A stretch of 64,000 nt of DNA from positions 12,305-76,304 of the forward strand of contig JAHZBA010000011.1 of the NCBI GenBank assembly GCA_019423635.1, given 5' to 3'. How positions within the stretch are numbered: the stretch's first letter is position 1; every line of letters begins with the position of its first letter. The notes under the pieces were generated by a model. The model had not been told where the DNA came from and searched no databases. It was given only the letters and a program-made list of their open reading frames with translations. Of this stretch, positions 26,605-35,585 are shown one piece after another. This DNA comes from Clostridiales bacterium. GTDB taxonomy: Bacteria; Bacillota; Clostridia; Oscillospirales; Oscillospiraceae. The translations under genes were made by a program, and so were the position numbers.

Positions 26605-26876
26605 CGGCCCGATTCCACCTCCCTGACAATCGGCGGAATCCGGGAAATCATGTGGTCCATATCCTCAAACATCGCGCTCCTGGCGGCGCCCAGGCGGCCG
26701 GCCTGCGCAATCTGCCGGATCACCTCCTGACGACGGTCTTTGATCCGGTCAGAAAACCGGCAGATCCTTTGCGGACTCTGCCTGGAGGCCGCGGCCCTGC
26801 CGCCAGGCCCGCCCGGGTCTCCGCCACGCGGAGCCTGGAAGCCGCGGCGTGAAAATGCGGTCTGCCGCATTTTCAT
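26601..26876 (-). CDS. Possible small protein upstream of fapA
   Basis: A frame of up to 91 residues between the promoter and the 32-residue frame. The last 50 residues (RIKDRRQEVIRQIAQAGRLG ... IPPIVREVESGR) look like a real charged helix-rich protein. The first 40 are low-complexity, and the upstream ATG lies in a palindrome, so the true start is uncertain. Within it the minus strand reads AGGAGGTGATCC (26,729-26,718), a perfect complement of the 16S rRNA 3' tail. Confidence 0.4.
   Translation of the reverse strand: MKMRQTAFSRRGFQAPRGGDPGGPGGRAAASRQSPQRICRFSDRIKDRRQEVIRQIAQAGRLGAARSAMFEDMDHMISRIPPIVREVESGR
26851..26874. promoter_or_regulatory. Palindrome at the start of the fapA transcript
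   Basis: GAAAATGCGG and CCGCATTTTC around TCTG, 28 bases or so downstream of the predicted transcription start; could be an attenuating hairpin or operator. Confidence 0.45.
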
Positions 26877-26908
26877 GGAAGATTCGTATGATACTATGAT
26901 ACGATTTG

Positions 26909-26937
26909 ATTATACTGGAAAGAACCGGACGTGTCAA
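26909..26937 (-). promoter_or_regulatory. Sigma-A promoter of the fapA operon
   Basis: Minus strand TTGACA (26937-26932), 17 bases, TATAAT (26914-26909): consensus. Just downstream lies a near-palindromic ATGATAC direct repeat (26,887-26,904), a possible operator. Confidence 0.85.
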
Positions 26938-27005
26938 TCACTCACGGCCCGTGGGAGTGTCCAAACGCGCATTTTATCGTGTCCGCATCTTCATGAAACG
27001 CTGCT

Positions 27006-27121
27006 GTAGGGGCGGCTATCAGCCGCCCGTCTCCCCACGAACACCGGATCTCCCCTTGGAGGGACGGTCGATCCCCCATACCGGTTCTCCCGCGGGACGG
27101 GCGGATGATATCCGCCCCTGC
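27006..27121. repeat. GTAGGGGCGG intergenic repeat, copy 2
   Basis: Begins GTAGGGGCGGCTATCAGCCG, as at 9,324, and ends with the inverted GGCGGATGATATCCGCCCCTGC. The interior differs. Noncoding, between fapA and the peptidase. Confidence 0.6.
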
Positions 27122-27223
27122 AAAATATCTCCGAATCGGACACTCCCCGGCCCGTCCGCCCAAATGAAAAGGGCGGAAAGACGCCGGCCAGCCGCTCCGG
27201 CGCCTCCCTCCGCCGGCGGCAGA

Positions 27224-27259
27224 GGAACCTCCCGCGCAGCATACTGCACGGGAGGTTCC
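27224..27259. terminator. Hairpin downstream of the M20 peptidase
   Basis: GGAACCTCCCG (27,224-27,234) and CGGGAGGTTCC (27,249-27,259); the T-run is on the plus side, so as a terminator for the minus-strand operon it is imperfect. Confidence 0.5.
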
Positions 27260-27281
27260 CTTTTCTCTCTCCGCCGGGGGC

Positions 27282-28460
27282 CTACACTGTGCGGATCAGC
27301 TCCGCCAGCAGCGCCACCCTGTCGGGAATCGTATGGATCACAATGTACTCCCGGGGGTTATGCAGGAAATCCCCGTTCAGGCCCATGCCGCAGAGGGTGG
27401 GACAGCCTGCCGCCGCGGTGAAGTTGGCGTCGCTGCCGCCTCCCAGGCGGGTGGGGCGGAAGGCATAGCCCATCTCCTCCGTGATCTCTCTGGCGCGGTC
27501 CAAAAGCCAGCGGCTCTCCTCCGTCTGGATGAAGGGGGGCTTTTCCACGCCTCCGGTGATCTCAAACTGCACGCCGCCCTGTCCGGGACGGAGCCCCTGC
27601 ACGGCCGCCTCCGCTTCCCGGCCCAGGTCGTCGTTGAGATAGCGGATATCGTAGATCACGCGGGCGTCCCCCGGCGTCATGGCCGTAGGCCCCTGATCCC
27701 CGCCGTGAAGGCTGACCGGAGAGTACCAGATGCCCCGGTCCCGGTCGCAGCGGCGCTCCAGCTCCGCCACCACCCGGGACAGCTCCACCAGGGGGTTGGC
27801 CGTGTACGCGGGGCGGTTGCCGGCGTGGCCGGCCACCCCGTGGGCCGTGATGGTCACCACGGAACGGCCAAAGCGCTCTGCCGTGACGTAGCCCTCCCCC
27901 TCGTGGCCCGGCTCCGCCACAAGGCAGGCCCGGGCCTGCTTTGCAAGCGCTTCAATCCGTTCTCTGGAGGTGCCGCTGCCGGCCTCCTCGTCACAGTTGA
28001 AGAAGAAGTCGATCTCCCTGTCCTCCGGCAGCAGGTCCAGCTCCTTCAAGGCCTTCAGCGCCATGTAAAAGGCCACCAGTCCGCCCTTCATGTCAAAAAT
28101 GCCGGGGCCATAGGCCCGGTCCCCCTGCCGGGTGAAGGGGCGCGCGGCAGTGGTTCCCGTGGGGAATACCGTGTCGTAGTGGCCTATTAGCAGGAGCTTT
28201 TCCCTGTGATCCCCCAGCTTCCCGGAGAGATGAAAACCAATCTCTCCGGCGTCCACTGCCTCCACTTGGAAGCCAAGCCCCTCAAAAAGCTGCTTGAGAT
28301 AACAGCCGCAGCGGTCTTTCACCTGCCGCTCCCCGTAGGTATGGGACTCCAGATTCACCACGTCCCTCAAAACCGTGAGGAACTCCTCCAGATGCTCGGA
28401 GACATAAGCGGCAACGCTGCGGCTTTGTCCCGCAACAACAGTTGTAAGCGTATTTTGCAT
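27282..28460 (-). CDS. M20 family metallopeptidase (glutamate carboxypeptidase-like)
   Basis: A 392-residue zinc exopeptidase/amidohydrolase. Metal and catalytic residues are visible in LLLIGHYDTVFP, GPGIFDMKGGLVAF (bridging Asp), FFFNCDEEAGSGTSR (Glu pair), VAEPGHEGEGYVTAERFG and, near the end, LGGGSDANFTAAAGCPTLCG. The dimerisation domain has GVAGHAGNRP. The closest shape is carboxypeptidase G2. ATG at 28460 fits AAGGGGA better than a GTG six bases upstream. Last gene of the TRAP operon, suggesting it cleaves the imported compound. Confidence 0.9.
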   Translation of the reverse strand: MQNTLTTVVAGQSRSVAAYVSEHLEEFLTVLRDVVNLESHTYGERQVKDRCGCYLKQLFEGLGFQVEAVDAGEIGFHLSGKLGDHREKLLLIGHYDTVFPTGTTAARPFTRQGDRAYGPGIFDMKGGLVAFYMALKALKELDLLPEDREIDFFFNCDEEAGSGTSRERIEALAKQARACLVAEPGHEGEGYVTAERFGRSVVTITAHGVAGHAGNRPAYTANPLVELSRVVAELERRCDRDRGIWYSPVSLHGGDQGPTAMTPGDARVIYDIRYLNDDLGREAEAAVQGLRPGQGGVQFEITGGVEKPPFIQTEESRWLLDRAREITEEMGYAFRPTRLGGGSDANFTAAAGCPTLCGMGLNGDFLHNPREYIVIHTIPDRVALLAELIRTV

Positions 28461-28482
28461 ACTCACCGGTCCCCTTGATCTC

Positions 28483-29142
28483 CTATTTCAGCATCCCCAG
28501 GGTCTTCGCCACACGGATGCCCAGATTCCGGGCGCTCTTGAGGCCAATTTCATCCTGCAGCACCGCATCCCGAACGTCGCCCTTTTGCGGGTATGTGGTG
28601 CAGGCGCCGCCGTGGTAACAGCCGGGGGTCGGCTCGCCGCCGGAGCCCACAACGATCATGTCGTGTACCTGGAAGAAGGCCTGGATCTCCAGAATGGTCA
28701 GCTCCTCTCCGGCGTTGCGGTTTCCGCCCACCACCAGCGCGCCGCCCACCTTGTTTTGCAGGCCGTACTGGTACTGGCTGGTGCCATAGCGCAGCAGCCC
28801 TTCCGTGCGGTCCATGAACTGCTTCATCTGGGCGGACATGGAGGCAAAATAGACCGGGGAGGCGATAATCAGACCGTCGCAGGCCTTCAGCTTCGGATAG
28901 ATCTCATCCATGCCGTCCCGGAACATGGCGCAGGCGTGGACGCCGCCGTCCTTCTTGCCGGCCTCCCGGCAGCAGGCAAAGCAGCCCTTGCAGTTGTGGA
29001 TCTCGTAATCCCGCAGGCAGATCATTTCCGTGCGGACTCCCTCCACGGTCTCCGCGGCCCGCAGGGCCTCCTGAAGCATGAGATCCGTGTTGGCGCCCTT
29101 GCGGGGACTGCCGGAAATCCCTAAAATCAATTTCTCAGACAT
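28483..29142 (-). CDS. NAD(P)H-dependent FMN reductase / flavodoxin-like protein
   Basis: A 219-residue flavoprotein. LILGISGSPRKGANTDLML is the FMN phosphate loop, IIASPVYFASMSAQMKQFMDR the isoalloxazine side. A Cys-rich segment (HNCKGCFACCREAG) in the middle resembles iron-sulfur flavoproteins and could hold a cluster. It lies between the TRAP permease and the peptidase in the same operon. Electron transfer or substrate reduction is likely; the substrate is unknown. Confidence 0.85.
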   Translation of the reverse strand: MSEKLILGISGSPRKGANTDLMLQEALRAAETVEGVRTEMICLRDYEIHNCKGCFACCREAGKKDGGVHACAMFRDGMDEIYPKLKACDGLIIASPVYFASMSAQMKQFMDRTEGLLRYGTSQYQYGLQNKVGGALVVGGNRNAGEELTILEIQAFFQVHDMIVVGSGGEPTPGCYHGGACTTYPQKGDVRDAVLQDEIGLKSARNLGIRVAKTLGMLK

Positions 29143-29181
29143 GGCAATTCCTTTCTGTTTTGATGAGTCTTTTGGATTTGT

Positions 29182-30474
29182 CTAACCTTTCAGCAGAGCG
29201 AGCCCCTTTCCAAGCGTCAGGGAGATCCCCGGGAAGAAGGTGATCAGCAGCAGTGCCACCAGCATTGTGATAATAAAGGGCAATGCCTTCTTGACAATTC
29301 CATGGATGGGCAGCCCCGTCATGGACGATGCCACAAACAGGTTCTGAGCCACCGGCGGCGTCACAAAGCCGATGGCCAGATCCACCACCATAATGACGCC
29401 CAGGTGTACCGGGTCGATGCCCATGGGCACCAGCACCTTGTAGAGAATGGGCGCAAACACAACGATGGCAGAGATGGTGTCCAGGATCATGCCGGCGCCC
29501 AGCAGCACTACCACGACAATCAGCATAATGATGTAGATGTTGTCGGTAATCGAGAGCAGCAGCTGGCTGACCATGGCAGGCACATTCAGCATGGTCAATA
29601 CCGCTCCCAGTGCCGCCGCAGGGGCAAAGGCCAGCATAACGCCGCCCACAAAGGAGGCCGTGTTGTCCAGAATGGAGAACACATCCTTCCAATGAAGCTC
29701 CTTGTATACAAAGAAACCCACGATTAAACTATAGAAAATCGCCACCACGGAGGCCTCCGTAGGCGTGAAGAACCCGCCGTAGATGCCGCCCAGGATGATA
29801 ATGGGCATGATAAGGGCCCACTTCGCCTCATTGATGGCCGCCAGCTTCTCCCGGCCGGTGGCTTTGGGTCGCGGGGGCTGATAATTCTTCTTCTTGGAGA
29901 TCCGTTTGGCCACTACGATCAGCAGCACCCCAATGAAGATGCCGGGTCCGAAGCCTGCGATGAAGAGATCGCTGATGTTGGTCTGGGTGGCAATGCCGTA
30001 GATCACAAAGGGAATGCTGGGCGGAATGATGACGCCCAGACCGCCGGCCACGGCGGAGAGACCCGCCGCAAACTCATGGTCGTAGCCCGCCGCCACCATG
30101 TAGGGGATCATGATACCGCCGATGGCCGCCACCGTGGCGGGAGCGGAGCCAGAGATGGCGCCGAAAAAGAGGCACGCCACCACCGTCACCGCACAAAAGC
30201 CGCCGGCCTGATGACCCACAAACTTCTCCGCCGTGTTCACCAGGCGCTTGGAGAGGCCGCCCTTTTCCATGAAGGAACCGGCCAGCATGAAGCCGGGAAC
30301 CGCCAGCAGGGCAAAGGAATCCAAACCTGTATAAAGCTGCTGGCAGATGAATTTCAGCGTGGTGACGTCAAAGAGCAACGAGGAGGAAATCAGGCCCGCC
30401 GCAATCGAGATGCCGATGGGCACCCCCAGAAGCAGCAGCGCAATCGTCACAAACGCCAGGGTTGCAAGTGCCAT
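29182..30474 (-). CDS. dctM: TRAP transporter large permease
   Basis: A 430-residue integral membrane protein with about 12 hydrophobic segments. Typical DctM phrases are VPGFMLAGSFMEKGGLSKRL, FFGAISGSAPATVAAIGGIM and GMILDTISAIVVFAPILYKV. It forms the ion-driven pore that takes substrate from the binding protein. It begins five bases after the dctQ stop. Confidence 0.94.
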   Translation of the reverse strand: MALATLAFVTIALLLLGVPIGISIAAGLISSSLLFDVTTLKFICQQLYTGLDSFALLAVPGFMLAGSFMEKGGLSKRLVNTAEKFVGHQAGGFCAVTVVACLFFGAISGSAPATVAAIGGIMIPYMVAAGYDHEFAAGLSAVAGGLGVIIPPSIPFVIYGIATQTNISDLFIAGFGPGIFIGVLLIVVAKRISKKKNYQPPRPKATGREKLAAINEAKWALIMPIIILGGIYGGFFTPTEASVVAIFYSLIVGFFVYKELHWKDVFSILDNTASFVGGVMLAFAPAAALGAVLTMLNVPAMVSQLLLSITDNIYIIMLIVVVVLLGAGMILDTISAIVVFAPILYKVLVPMGIDPVHLGVIMVVDLAIGFVTPPVAQNLFVASSMTGLPIHGIVKKALPFIITMLVALLLITFFPGISLTLGKGLALLKG

Positions 30475-30479
30475 ATTCC

Positions 30480-31022
30480 CTATCCCTCCTCTTCGGTATC
30501 CTGAACGGCCGCTTCGCCGTTCTTATGGAAATCATACGTCCCAGTCTTCAGGTTCCGGCACTGGCGGACGGTATCCTCCACCAGACGAATGCTGATCAGC
30601 AAAAAGGCCAGCGGAATCACAGCATAGGGAATCCACTTGGGCAGTTTCACGATGGGCGTCGTCATCCCGAATTTGAAGAGATTCGCCACAACCAGGCAGG
30701 TGCCATAGCCCAGGATGCAGTTGACCACGATAAAAATGATATTGGAGATGATCCGGCAGACGGTCTGTCCCCTGGGGGTCATCGTCTGGGTCAAAAGCTC
30801 AATCCGCAGGTGCTGTCCCCGCCGGGTGGCGCCAATGGCGCCGATATACACCGACAAAATGAAGAGGATGACCGAAATTTCCTCCGTGAATGCCAGAGAA
30901 TGTCCAAACACGTATCGGGAAACCACCTGTACAAAGAGCAGGCACACCATCACGCCCATGAACAGCATGGACAGAAGGTACTCCAGATGGTCGAAAAACC
31001 ATCTGACTTTGGATGTTTTCAT
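30480..31022 (-). CDS. dctQ: TRAP transporter small permease
   Basis: A 180-residue protein with four membrane segments: the first from MLFMGVMVCLLFVQVVSRYV, followed by FTEEISVILFILSVYIGAIG, typical of DctQ. It pairs with DctM in the membrane. GGAGGAGG precedes the ATG. Confidence 0.9.
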   Translation of the reverse strand: MKTSKVRWFFDHLEYLLSMLFMGVMVCLLFVQVVSRYVFGHSLAFTEEISVILFILSVYIGAIGATRRGQHLRIELLTQTMTPRGQTVCRIISNIIFIVVNCILGYGTCLVVANLFKFGMTTPIVKLPKWIPYAVIPLAFLLISIRLVEDTVRQCRNLKTGTYDFHKNGEAAVQDTEEEG

Positions 31023-31122
31023 GAAAGCCTCCTCCGGTTATCTGCGGGGAAGCGGCGCCCTGTTCTCCTCTGCCCGGGCGCCGCCTGCCCCATTTGCCTG
31101 TTTGTTTCTGCCGGAGTTCTCT

Positions 31123-32274
31123 TTAATCGAGACTCAAATTGGCCGCGGCCAGGAACTGATCGAAGTAATCCGCACCGATTTCATCTCTCAGCTGGGGCCA
31201 GGCGCTCTTGGCGCTCTCCTGGAAGGCGGCAAGCTGCTCGTCACTGAGCTCGGTGACCGTCATTTTCTCCTTCAGCAGCTCCAGAACGCCGGACTCAGAG
31301 CTGTTCAACTCCTCAATGCTGTAGGCCTCGGCCACGTCCGCAGCCTTATCCACCGCGGCCCTGAATTCATCGGAGAGGCCCTCATACCAGTCGTTATTGC
31401 AGGCCACCACACCGGCCGTGCAGAGATGGTTGGTAACAGTCAGGTAGTTCTGCACATCGTAATACTGGAAATTATAGATCGTCTCAATGGGGTTCTCCTG
31501 CCCGTCGATCACCTTCTGCTGCAGGGAGGTGAAGAGCTCAGAGAAGGCCATGGTGGTGATACTGCAGCCCAGGGCGGAGAGGCCGGTCACCTGGACGGAA
31601 TTGTTCTGGGCACGCATTTTCAGCCCCTTCAGGTCGTCGGGGGTTGTTACCTCGTGCTTGGAGTTGGTCATCTGACGCATACCGATGATGCCGTAGTACA
31701 GGGGCTTGATGTTGGTCTCGCTGGTGCACTTTTCGGCCATCAGGTCGCCGGCAGGACCGGAGAGCAGATCATAGGCCTCCTGGGAGGTGGTCACCAGATA
31801 GGGCACATCCAGCGGCTGGAAGGCATTGGTGAACTCCGCAAAACTGCCCAGAGGCCAGTCTGTGAGCTCAAAGGTCTCGTTTTGCAGTCCGCCCAACACG
31901 GCGTCGGCAGAGCCGCCGAAGGTGGAGTTCATGTAGTACTGGATCTCAATCTTGTCGCCCAGCTCCTCCTTCAGCGTCTGCAGAAACTTCCGAGCCGCCC
32001 GCAGATAGGCCTGACCGTTGAGGTCGGGACTGGTGGAGGCGTACTTGATGACCATCTTGTCCGGGTTGCCGGAGGCCGCCGTAATGAAGGCGTTGATCTC
32101 GTCGTCTGTGGCATCCGCGGGCAGTGCGGTCTGGGTCTCATCGCCGGGCGCCGGGTCGCCGGCGGCTTCCTTGCCGGCATCATCCGTGCTGTCTTGGGAG
32201 GGGGTGTTGCTGCTGAGGCCGCAGCCGGAGAGAAGCATCATCATCGCAAGCAGGACACATAAGATCTTTTTCAT
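31123..32274 (-). CDS. dctP: TRAP substrate-binding lipoprotein
   Basis: A 383-residue extracytoplasmic binding protein. MKKILCVLLAMMMLLSGCG is a lipoprotein signal with lipobox LSGC; a Ser/Asp/Ala linker follows, then the DctP fold (LKGLKMRAQNNSVQVTGLSA, DGQENPIETIYNFQYYDVQN, NDWYEGLSDEFRAAVD). The Arg in KMRAQ usually binds a substrate carboxylate. The ATG at 32274 is nine bases after AAGGAG; earlier in-frame starts crowd it. The ligand is probably an organic acid, perhaps an N-acylated or amide compound given the neighbours. Confidence 0.92.
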   Translation of the reverse strand: MKKILCVLLAMMMLLSGCGLSSNTPSQDSTDDAGKEAAGDPAPGDETQTALPADATDDEINAFITAASGNPDKMVIKYASTSPDLNGQAYLRAARKFLQTLKEELGDKIEIQYYMNSTFGGSADAVLGGLQNETFELTDWPLGSFAEFTNAFQPLDVPYLVTTSQEAYDLLSGPAGDLMAEKCTSETNIKPLYYGIIGMRQMTNSKHEVTTPDDLKGLKMRAQNNSVQVTGLSALGCSITTMAFSELFTSLQQKVIDGQENPIETIYNFQYYDVQNYLTVTNHLCTAGVVACNNDWYEGLSDEFRAAVDKAADVAEAYSIEELNSSESGVLELLKEKMTVTELSDEQLAAFQESAKSAWPQLRDEIGADYFDQFLAAANLSLD

Positions 32275-32356
32275 TTCGTTCATTCTCCTTTTCGTATTTT
32301 TACAACATCTGCAAACGAGGTTTTCCGGATTGCAAAGAGGTGGGATGCCGGCCATT

Positions 32357-33202
32357 TCACCTGGTCAGGCCGTGACGCTTTTTGTAGTCTGCAACCGCCT
32401 GCCCAGCTGTCACAAACTCCACATGGGGGCAGGAATTGATATGGCGGATCACATTCTCCAGCACCGTCATGCGGGAGGGGCGGCCAATCACCTGCGGGTG
32501 GCAGGTCAGAACGAAGACAATGTCCGAATCAATCCCATTCTCCTCTTCCTCCAGGAACTCCTCATAGAGGCCGTCAAACTCCTTGATCCAGCAGTCCTCC
32601 ACGGCACCGAGGGGCTGCATACACTTTCCGGCGATGCGGACGCTGTAGAGCCAGAAGGCGGCGTCATCCAGAATCCAGTGGATGGGAATCTCCACAATGT
32701 CGGACTTTCTCCCGAAGATCTCCAGCAGCTCCAGCCGGTCTGAACCCATCATATTGCTGGAATACTCTATCCCCATGTTCTCCAGAATATCCAGCGTGCT
32801 GCGGCTGAACTCCCAGGCCGGAGAGCGGTAGCCCTTGAGCTTTTTTCCAATCACCGGCTCAATAATCCGGCTGGCCTTTGCGTAGTCCTCGGCCTCCGCC
32901 TCCCCGGAGGGAAATTTGTCCGGATAGGTGTGGCTGTAACTGTGGTGGCCAATCTCATGGACGCCCGCCTCCATGATGCTGGACAGCACATGGGGAAACA
33001 TCTCCGCCGTCATGCCGGGAACAAAGAAGGTCGCGGGAGCCTGGTACTTCTTCAGCACCTTCAAAATCCGCGGCAGACCGCAGTTCAGCCCGTAGTGTCC
33101 CAAGGACAGTGTCACCGGGCGGTCCGCATTCTCCGGATCTCGGCAGCGCCAGATCATCTCACCGTCTACATCGAAGGTCAAAAGCACAGGCATTTTCTTC
33201 AT
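32357..33202 (-). CDS. Polysaccharide deacetylase family protein (PuuE-like)
   Basis: A 281-residue NodB-fold protein without signal peptide. LLTFDVDGEMIWR holds the metal-binding Asp pair, EIGHHSYSHTYPDKFP the two metal His residues, and KGYRSPAWEFS the next conserved motif. Cytoplasmic members of this branch include allantoinase-type and imidase-type amidohydrolases rather than chitin deacetylases. First gene of the TRAP-M20 operon, so hydrolysis of a cyclic amide or N-acyl compound is plausible. Confidence 0.82.
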   Translation of the reverse strand: MKKMPVLLTFDVDGEMIWRCRDPENADRPVTLSLGHYGLNCGLPRILKVLKKYQAPATFFVPGMTAEMFPHVLSSIMEAGVHEIGHHSYSHTYPDKFPSGEAEAEDYAKASRIIEPVIGKKLKGYRSPAWEFSRSTLDILENMGIEYSSNMMGSDRLELLEIFGRKSDIVEIPIHWILDDAAFWLYSVRIAGKCMQPLGAVEDCWIKEFDGLYEEFLEEEENGIDSDIVFVLTCHPQVIGRPSRMTVLENVIRHINSCPHVEFVTAGQAVADYKKRHGLTR

Positions 33203-33594
33203 GGTTTTGATTCTCCTTTCACGATTCCTATCGAAAACCGCCCATCCCGGCGGTCCCTGCAGAAAGCAGCATCTCCTTATCTCCGGCTTTCCTTGTGAAC
33301 AATTTTACATACTTCCCCCGCCAAAGAAAAATTGTCCCTTTTTATTCCGCCATAAAATTTTTTTATGCGTTCTGTTTGCTTTATCCCAATTTGTTCCCCA
33401 ATTTTTGTATATTATATACAATATCTGTCCTCTGATCGGCCGGACAGGTCCCACAAGCCGCATTCCGTTTTTGTTCATTTCATAAAAAGTCACTTGAAAT
33501 TTTCATGCAGCCCGTCTACAATGATGTCAATGAATCAAGGGGACTCTCCTTAAATCCGGCCCAGTGACACGGAGCAAGCGAACTGGAGGGATCT
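33203..33594. promoter_or_regulatory. Divergent control region between the TRAP operon and the LysR gene
   Basis: An AT-rich 392-base region. It contains a 17-base palindrome, TTGTATATTATATACAA, at 33,405-33,421, with TN11A-type symmetry expected for a LysR operator. A weak minus-strand promoter candidate is TTTTCT, 17 bases, TAAAAT around 33,305-33,335, compatible with activation. Confidence 0.55.
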
Positions 33595-34524
33595 ATGAAT
33601 CTGCAGCAATTCAAATATGTCCTGGAGGCCTACCGCCAGAATTCCATCAGCCGGGCCGCGGCGGCCCTTTATGTCACACAGCCCACCTTGAGCATCGCCA
33701 TCAAGGAGCTGGAGTCTGAGCTGGGCTTCACCATCTTTGAACGCACCAGCAAAGGGATCGTTCCCACGCCGGCCGGCACTGCCTTCATCCACTCCATCAG
33801 CGGCGTTTTGATGGAGCTGGAACAGATCCGGGTCCAGTACACCTCCACCGACCCGTCCGAGGCCGTCACCATGCTGCGGATCTCCACCTGCCGCTACACC
33901 TTCGTCACCTCCGTCTTCCTCCGCTTCTACCAGGAGCAGGTCAGCCGGATCGACAAGTACGCCATCACTGTCGCGGAGCAGGACACCCAGGAGTGCATCC
34001 AGGATGTGCTGCAGAAAAAATCCGATATCGGCATCATCCACACCAACTCCCGCAGCAACGCCGCGCAGTTGGCCTACTTCTCCGAGAAGAAGATCCGCTT
34101 CATCAAGCTCTTTGAGACCAAGCCCTATGCGCTCTTCCGAAAGGGGCACCCCCTGGAGGCCATGGAGCACATCACCGAGCAGGATCTCATGCAGTTTCCC
34201 CAAATCCGCGGCACCTCCCACAACATGGACTTTTACCAGGAGGCGGCCAGCTTCAGCTTCCTCCACTACACCAACAACCACAAGAACATCTTCCTGACCA
34301 GCATGGCCCTGCTGTACTCCCTGCTTCCCAACAGTGACGCCGTATTCCTGGGCGTCAGCGACAAGGGCGTCTTAAACCTCTATCCCGGCCTTTCCACCAA
34401 GTGTCTGGACAGCGGCGACATGATCTATTTCTACGCCATCACCCACGCCAGCAGCCCCCTCAGCGAAGCGGCGCAGTGCTTTCTGGAGATTCTGCAGGAG
34501 GAGATTCAAAGGAACTTTTCCTGA
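33595..34524 (+). CDS. LysR-family transcription regulator
   Basis: A 309-residue protein. Residues 1-60 are the winged helix: MNLQQFKYVLEAYRQNSISR, AAAALYVTQPTLSIAIKELE, FTIFERTSKGIVPTPAGTAF. A periplasmic-binding-like effector domain follows. It is transcribed away from the TRAP/deacetylase operon and probably controls it, with the imported compound as the coinducer. Confidence 0.93.
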   Translation: MNLQQFKYVLEAYRQNSISRAAAALYVTQPTLSIAIKELESELGFTIFERTSKGIVPTPAGTAFIHSISGVLMELEQIRVQYTSTDPSEAVTMLRISTCRYTFVTSVFLRFYQEQVSRIDKYAITVAEQDTQECIQDVLQKKSDIGIIHTNSRSNAAQLAYFSEKKIRFIKLFETKPYALFRKGHPLEAMEHITEQDLMQFPQIRGTSHNMDFYQEAASFSFLHYTNNHKNIFLTSMALLYSLLPNSDAVFLGVSDKGVLNLYPGLSTKCLDSGDMIYFYAITHASSPLSEAAQCFLEILQEEIQRNFS

Positions 34525-34591
34525 CAACGGAACGGTACGGGATACGCCGCGCCGCAGCGGTTCATGGGGCATTCCCCGGTAAACAAATCTA

Positions 34592-35015
34592 AAAACCCGT
34601 ATTCATAACCGGGAGATGCCGGATAGACGAGGGTTTTCCCGCCAGACCGGAAGCTTTTCCGCAGCTGTCCCGACGGATTGCAAGGGAAAACGACGCAGTA
34701 TAACGTCGGGGCCCCCGCGCGAGCCCAGCGAAGCGGGTTTCGTGGGGAGAGGAAGAAGGAACGGAGCTTTAGCGGAATTTTCGGTCTTTCGGGGCCCCCG
34801 CCGCGCCTGCGCGGCGGGGAGAGGAGGAGCAAGGGAGCGGGCGCAGTTTTCGCCGCAAGGCGGAAACGGAGCTTAGTGGACTTTGTGACGACGAGGAAAT
34901 AGAGCGGCGGAGTTTCTTCTGACGAGGAGCGGCGGAGTTTCTTCTGACGAGGAGCGGGCGGAGTTCCTTCTGACGAAGACCGGCCAGACGGCGTGCAGTG
35001 GTTGTGAATACAGAA
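34592..35015. repeat. MITE-like element, copy C, expanded by an internal insert
   Basis: The ends match copy A (CCCGTATTCATAACCG and GGTTGTGAATACAG) and the first 115 bases follow copy A, but about 250 extra bases lie inside. The insert contains GGGGCCCCCG phrases and a tandem repeat. Confidence 0.65.
34902..34977. repeat. Three tandem 25-26 bp repeats inside MITE copy C
   Basis: Units start GAGCGGCGGAGTTTCTTCTG at 34,902 and 34,927 (identical 25 bases) and GAGCGGGCGGAGTTCCTTCT at 34,952 (26 bases, three differences). Confidence 0.8.
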
Positions 35016-35038
35016 GCCTCCGGCTGAGCCGGAGGCTT
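35014..35038 (+). terminator. Terminator-like hairpin
   Basis: AAGCCTCCGGC and GCCGGAGGCTT separated by three bases, then TCTTC. Immediately follows MITE copy C; probably ends the LysR transcript. Confidence 0.6.
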
Positions 35039-35585
35039 TCTTCTGGCCTGAAGCGGGCCGAACTCTCCCTTCCTTTGCCGGCCCCACCGCTTTGACAGGC
35101 CGCCCGATGGGACAGCTTTTTTGATTGCCGCGGTCCGCAGACGGGGATTCCACCCCGTCCGACACAGGCCAGTGTCGGTTCTGTTCCGCCGGTTTCCCCC
35201 GGTACGAGGAAGCCCTCCCCTTCCCACCGATGCAAGCGGCAAACCGCCCCGGTGCAGCAGGGGGCGCTGCGCCGCAAGGCATCGCCTCGGCCGGGAACCT
35301 TTCCCAAGCGTGCCAAGCGCCTCCGCCCGACGGCGGAGGCGCTAGAGTCCGGTGTGGAGGCGGCAGTCCGGCGCGGCACCGGCGAATCCGCACCACTCCC
35401 CCGGATGATTCTTCCGGGCAGCCCGTCCTGGACGGCAGCATACGGGCGCCGAGGGAGCTCTCGCCTGAAATCACGGCGTCTTCCTCCAGGGCAGCCTGTC
35501 GGCACTCACGCGGCCGCAGACCGCCGCCGCCTTTGGGCGGACACGGAGGGGCCGGGGGCTCCAGGCCCTGTGGAGGGCCCGTTTC

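Larger units (their letters stand above)
34525..35585. other. Long noncoding gap with expanded MITE
   Basis: Holds MITE copy C (34,592-35,015) and a hairpin (35,014-35,038). From 35,040 to 35,585 the DNA is GC-rich with open but unconvincing frames on both strands; I see no gene there. Confidence 0.55.

Noticed and set aside
34902..34977. CRISPR array
   Set aside because: The repeats are directly adjacent without spacers; no CRISPR array was seen anywhere in the window.
35040..35585. Gene candidates in the gap after the LysR region
   Set aside because: Frames are open on both strands simply because of high GC; none has a ribosome-binding site or recognisable sequence.
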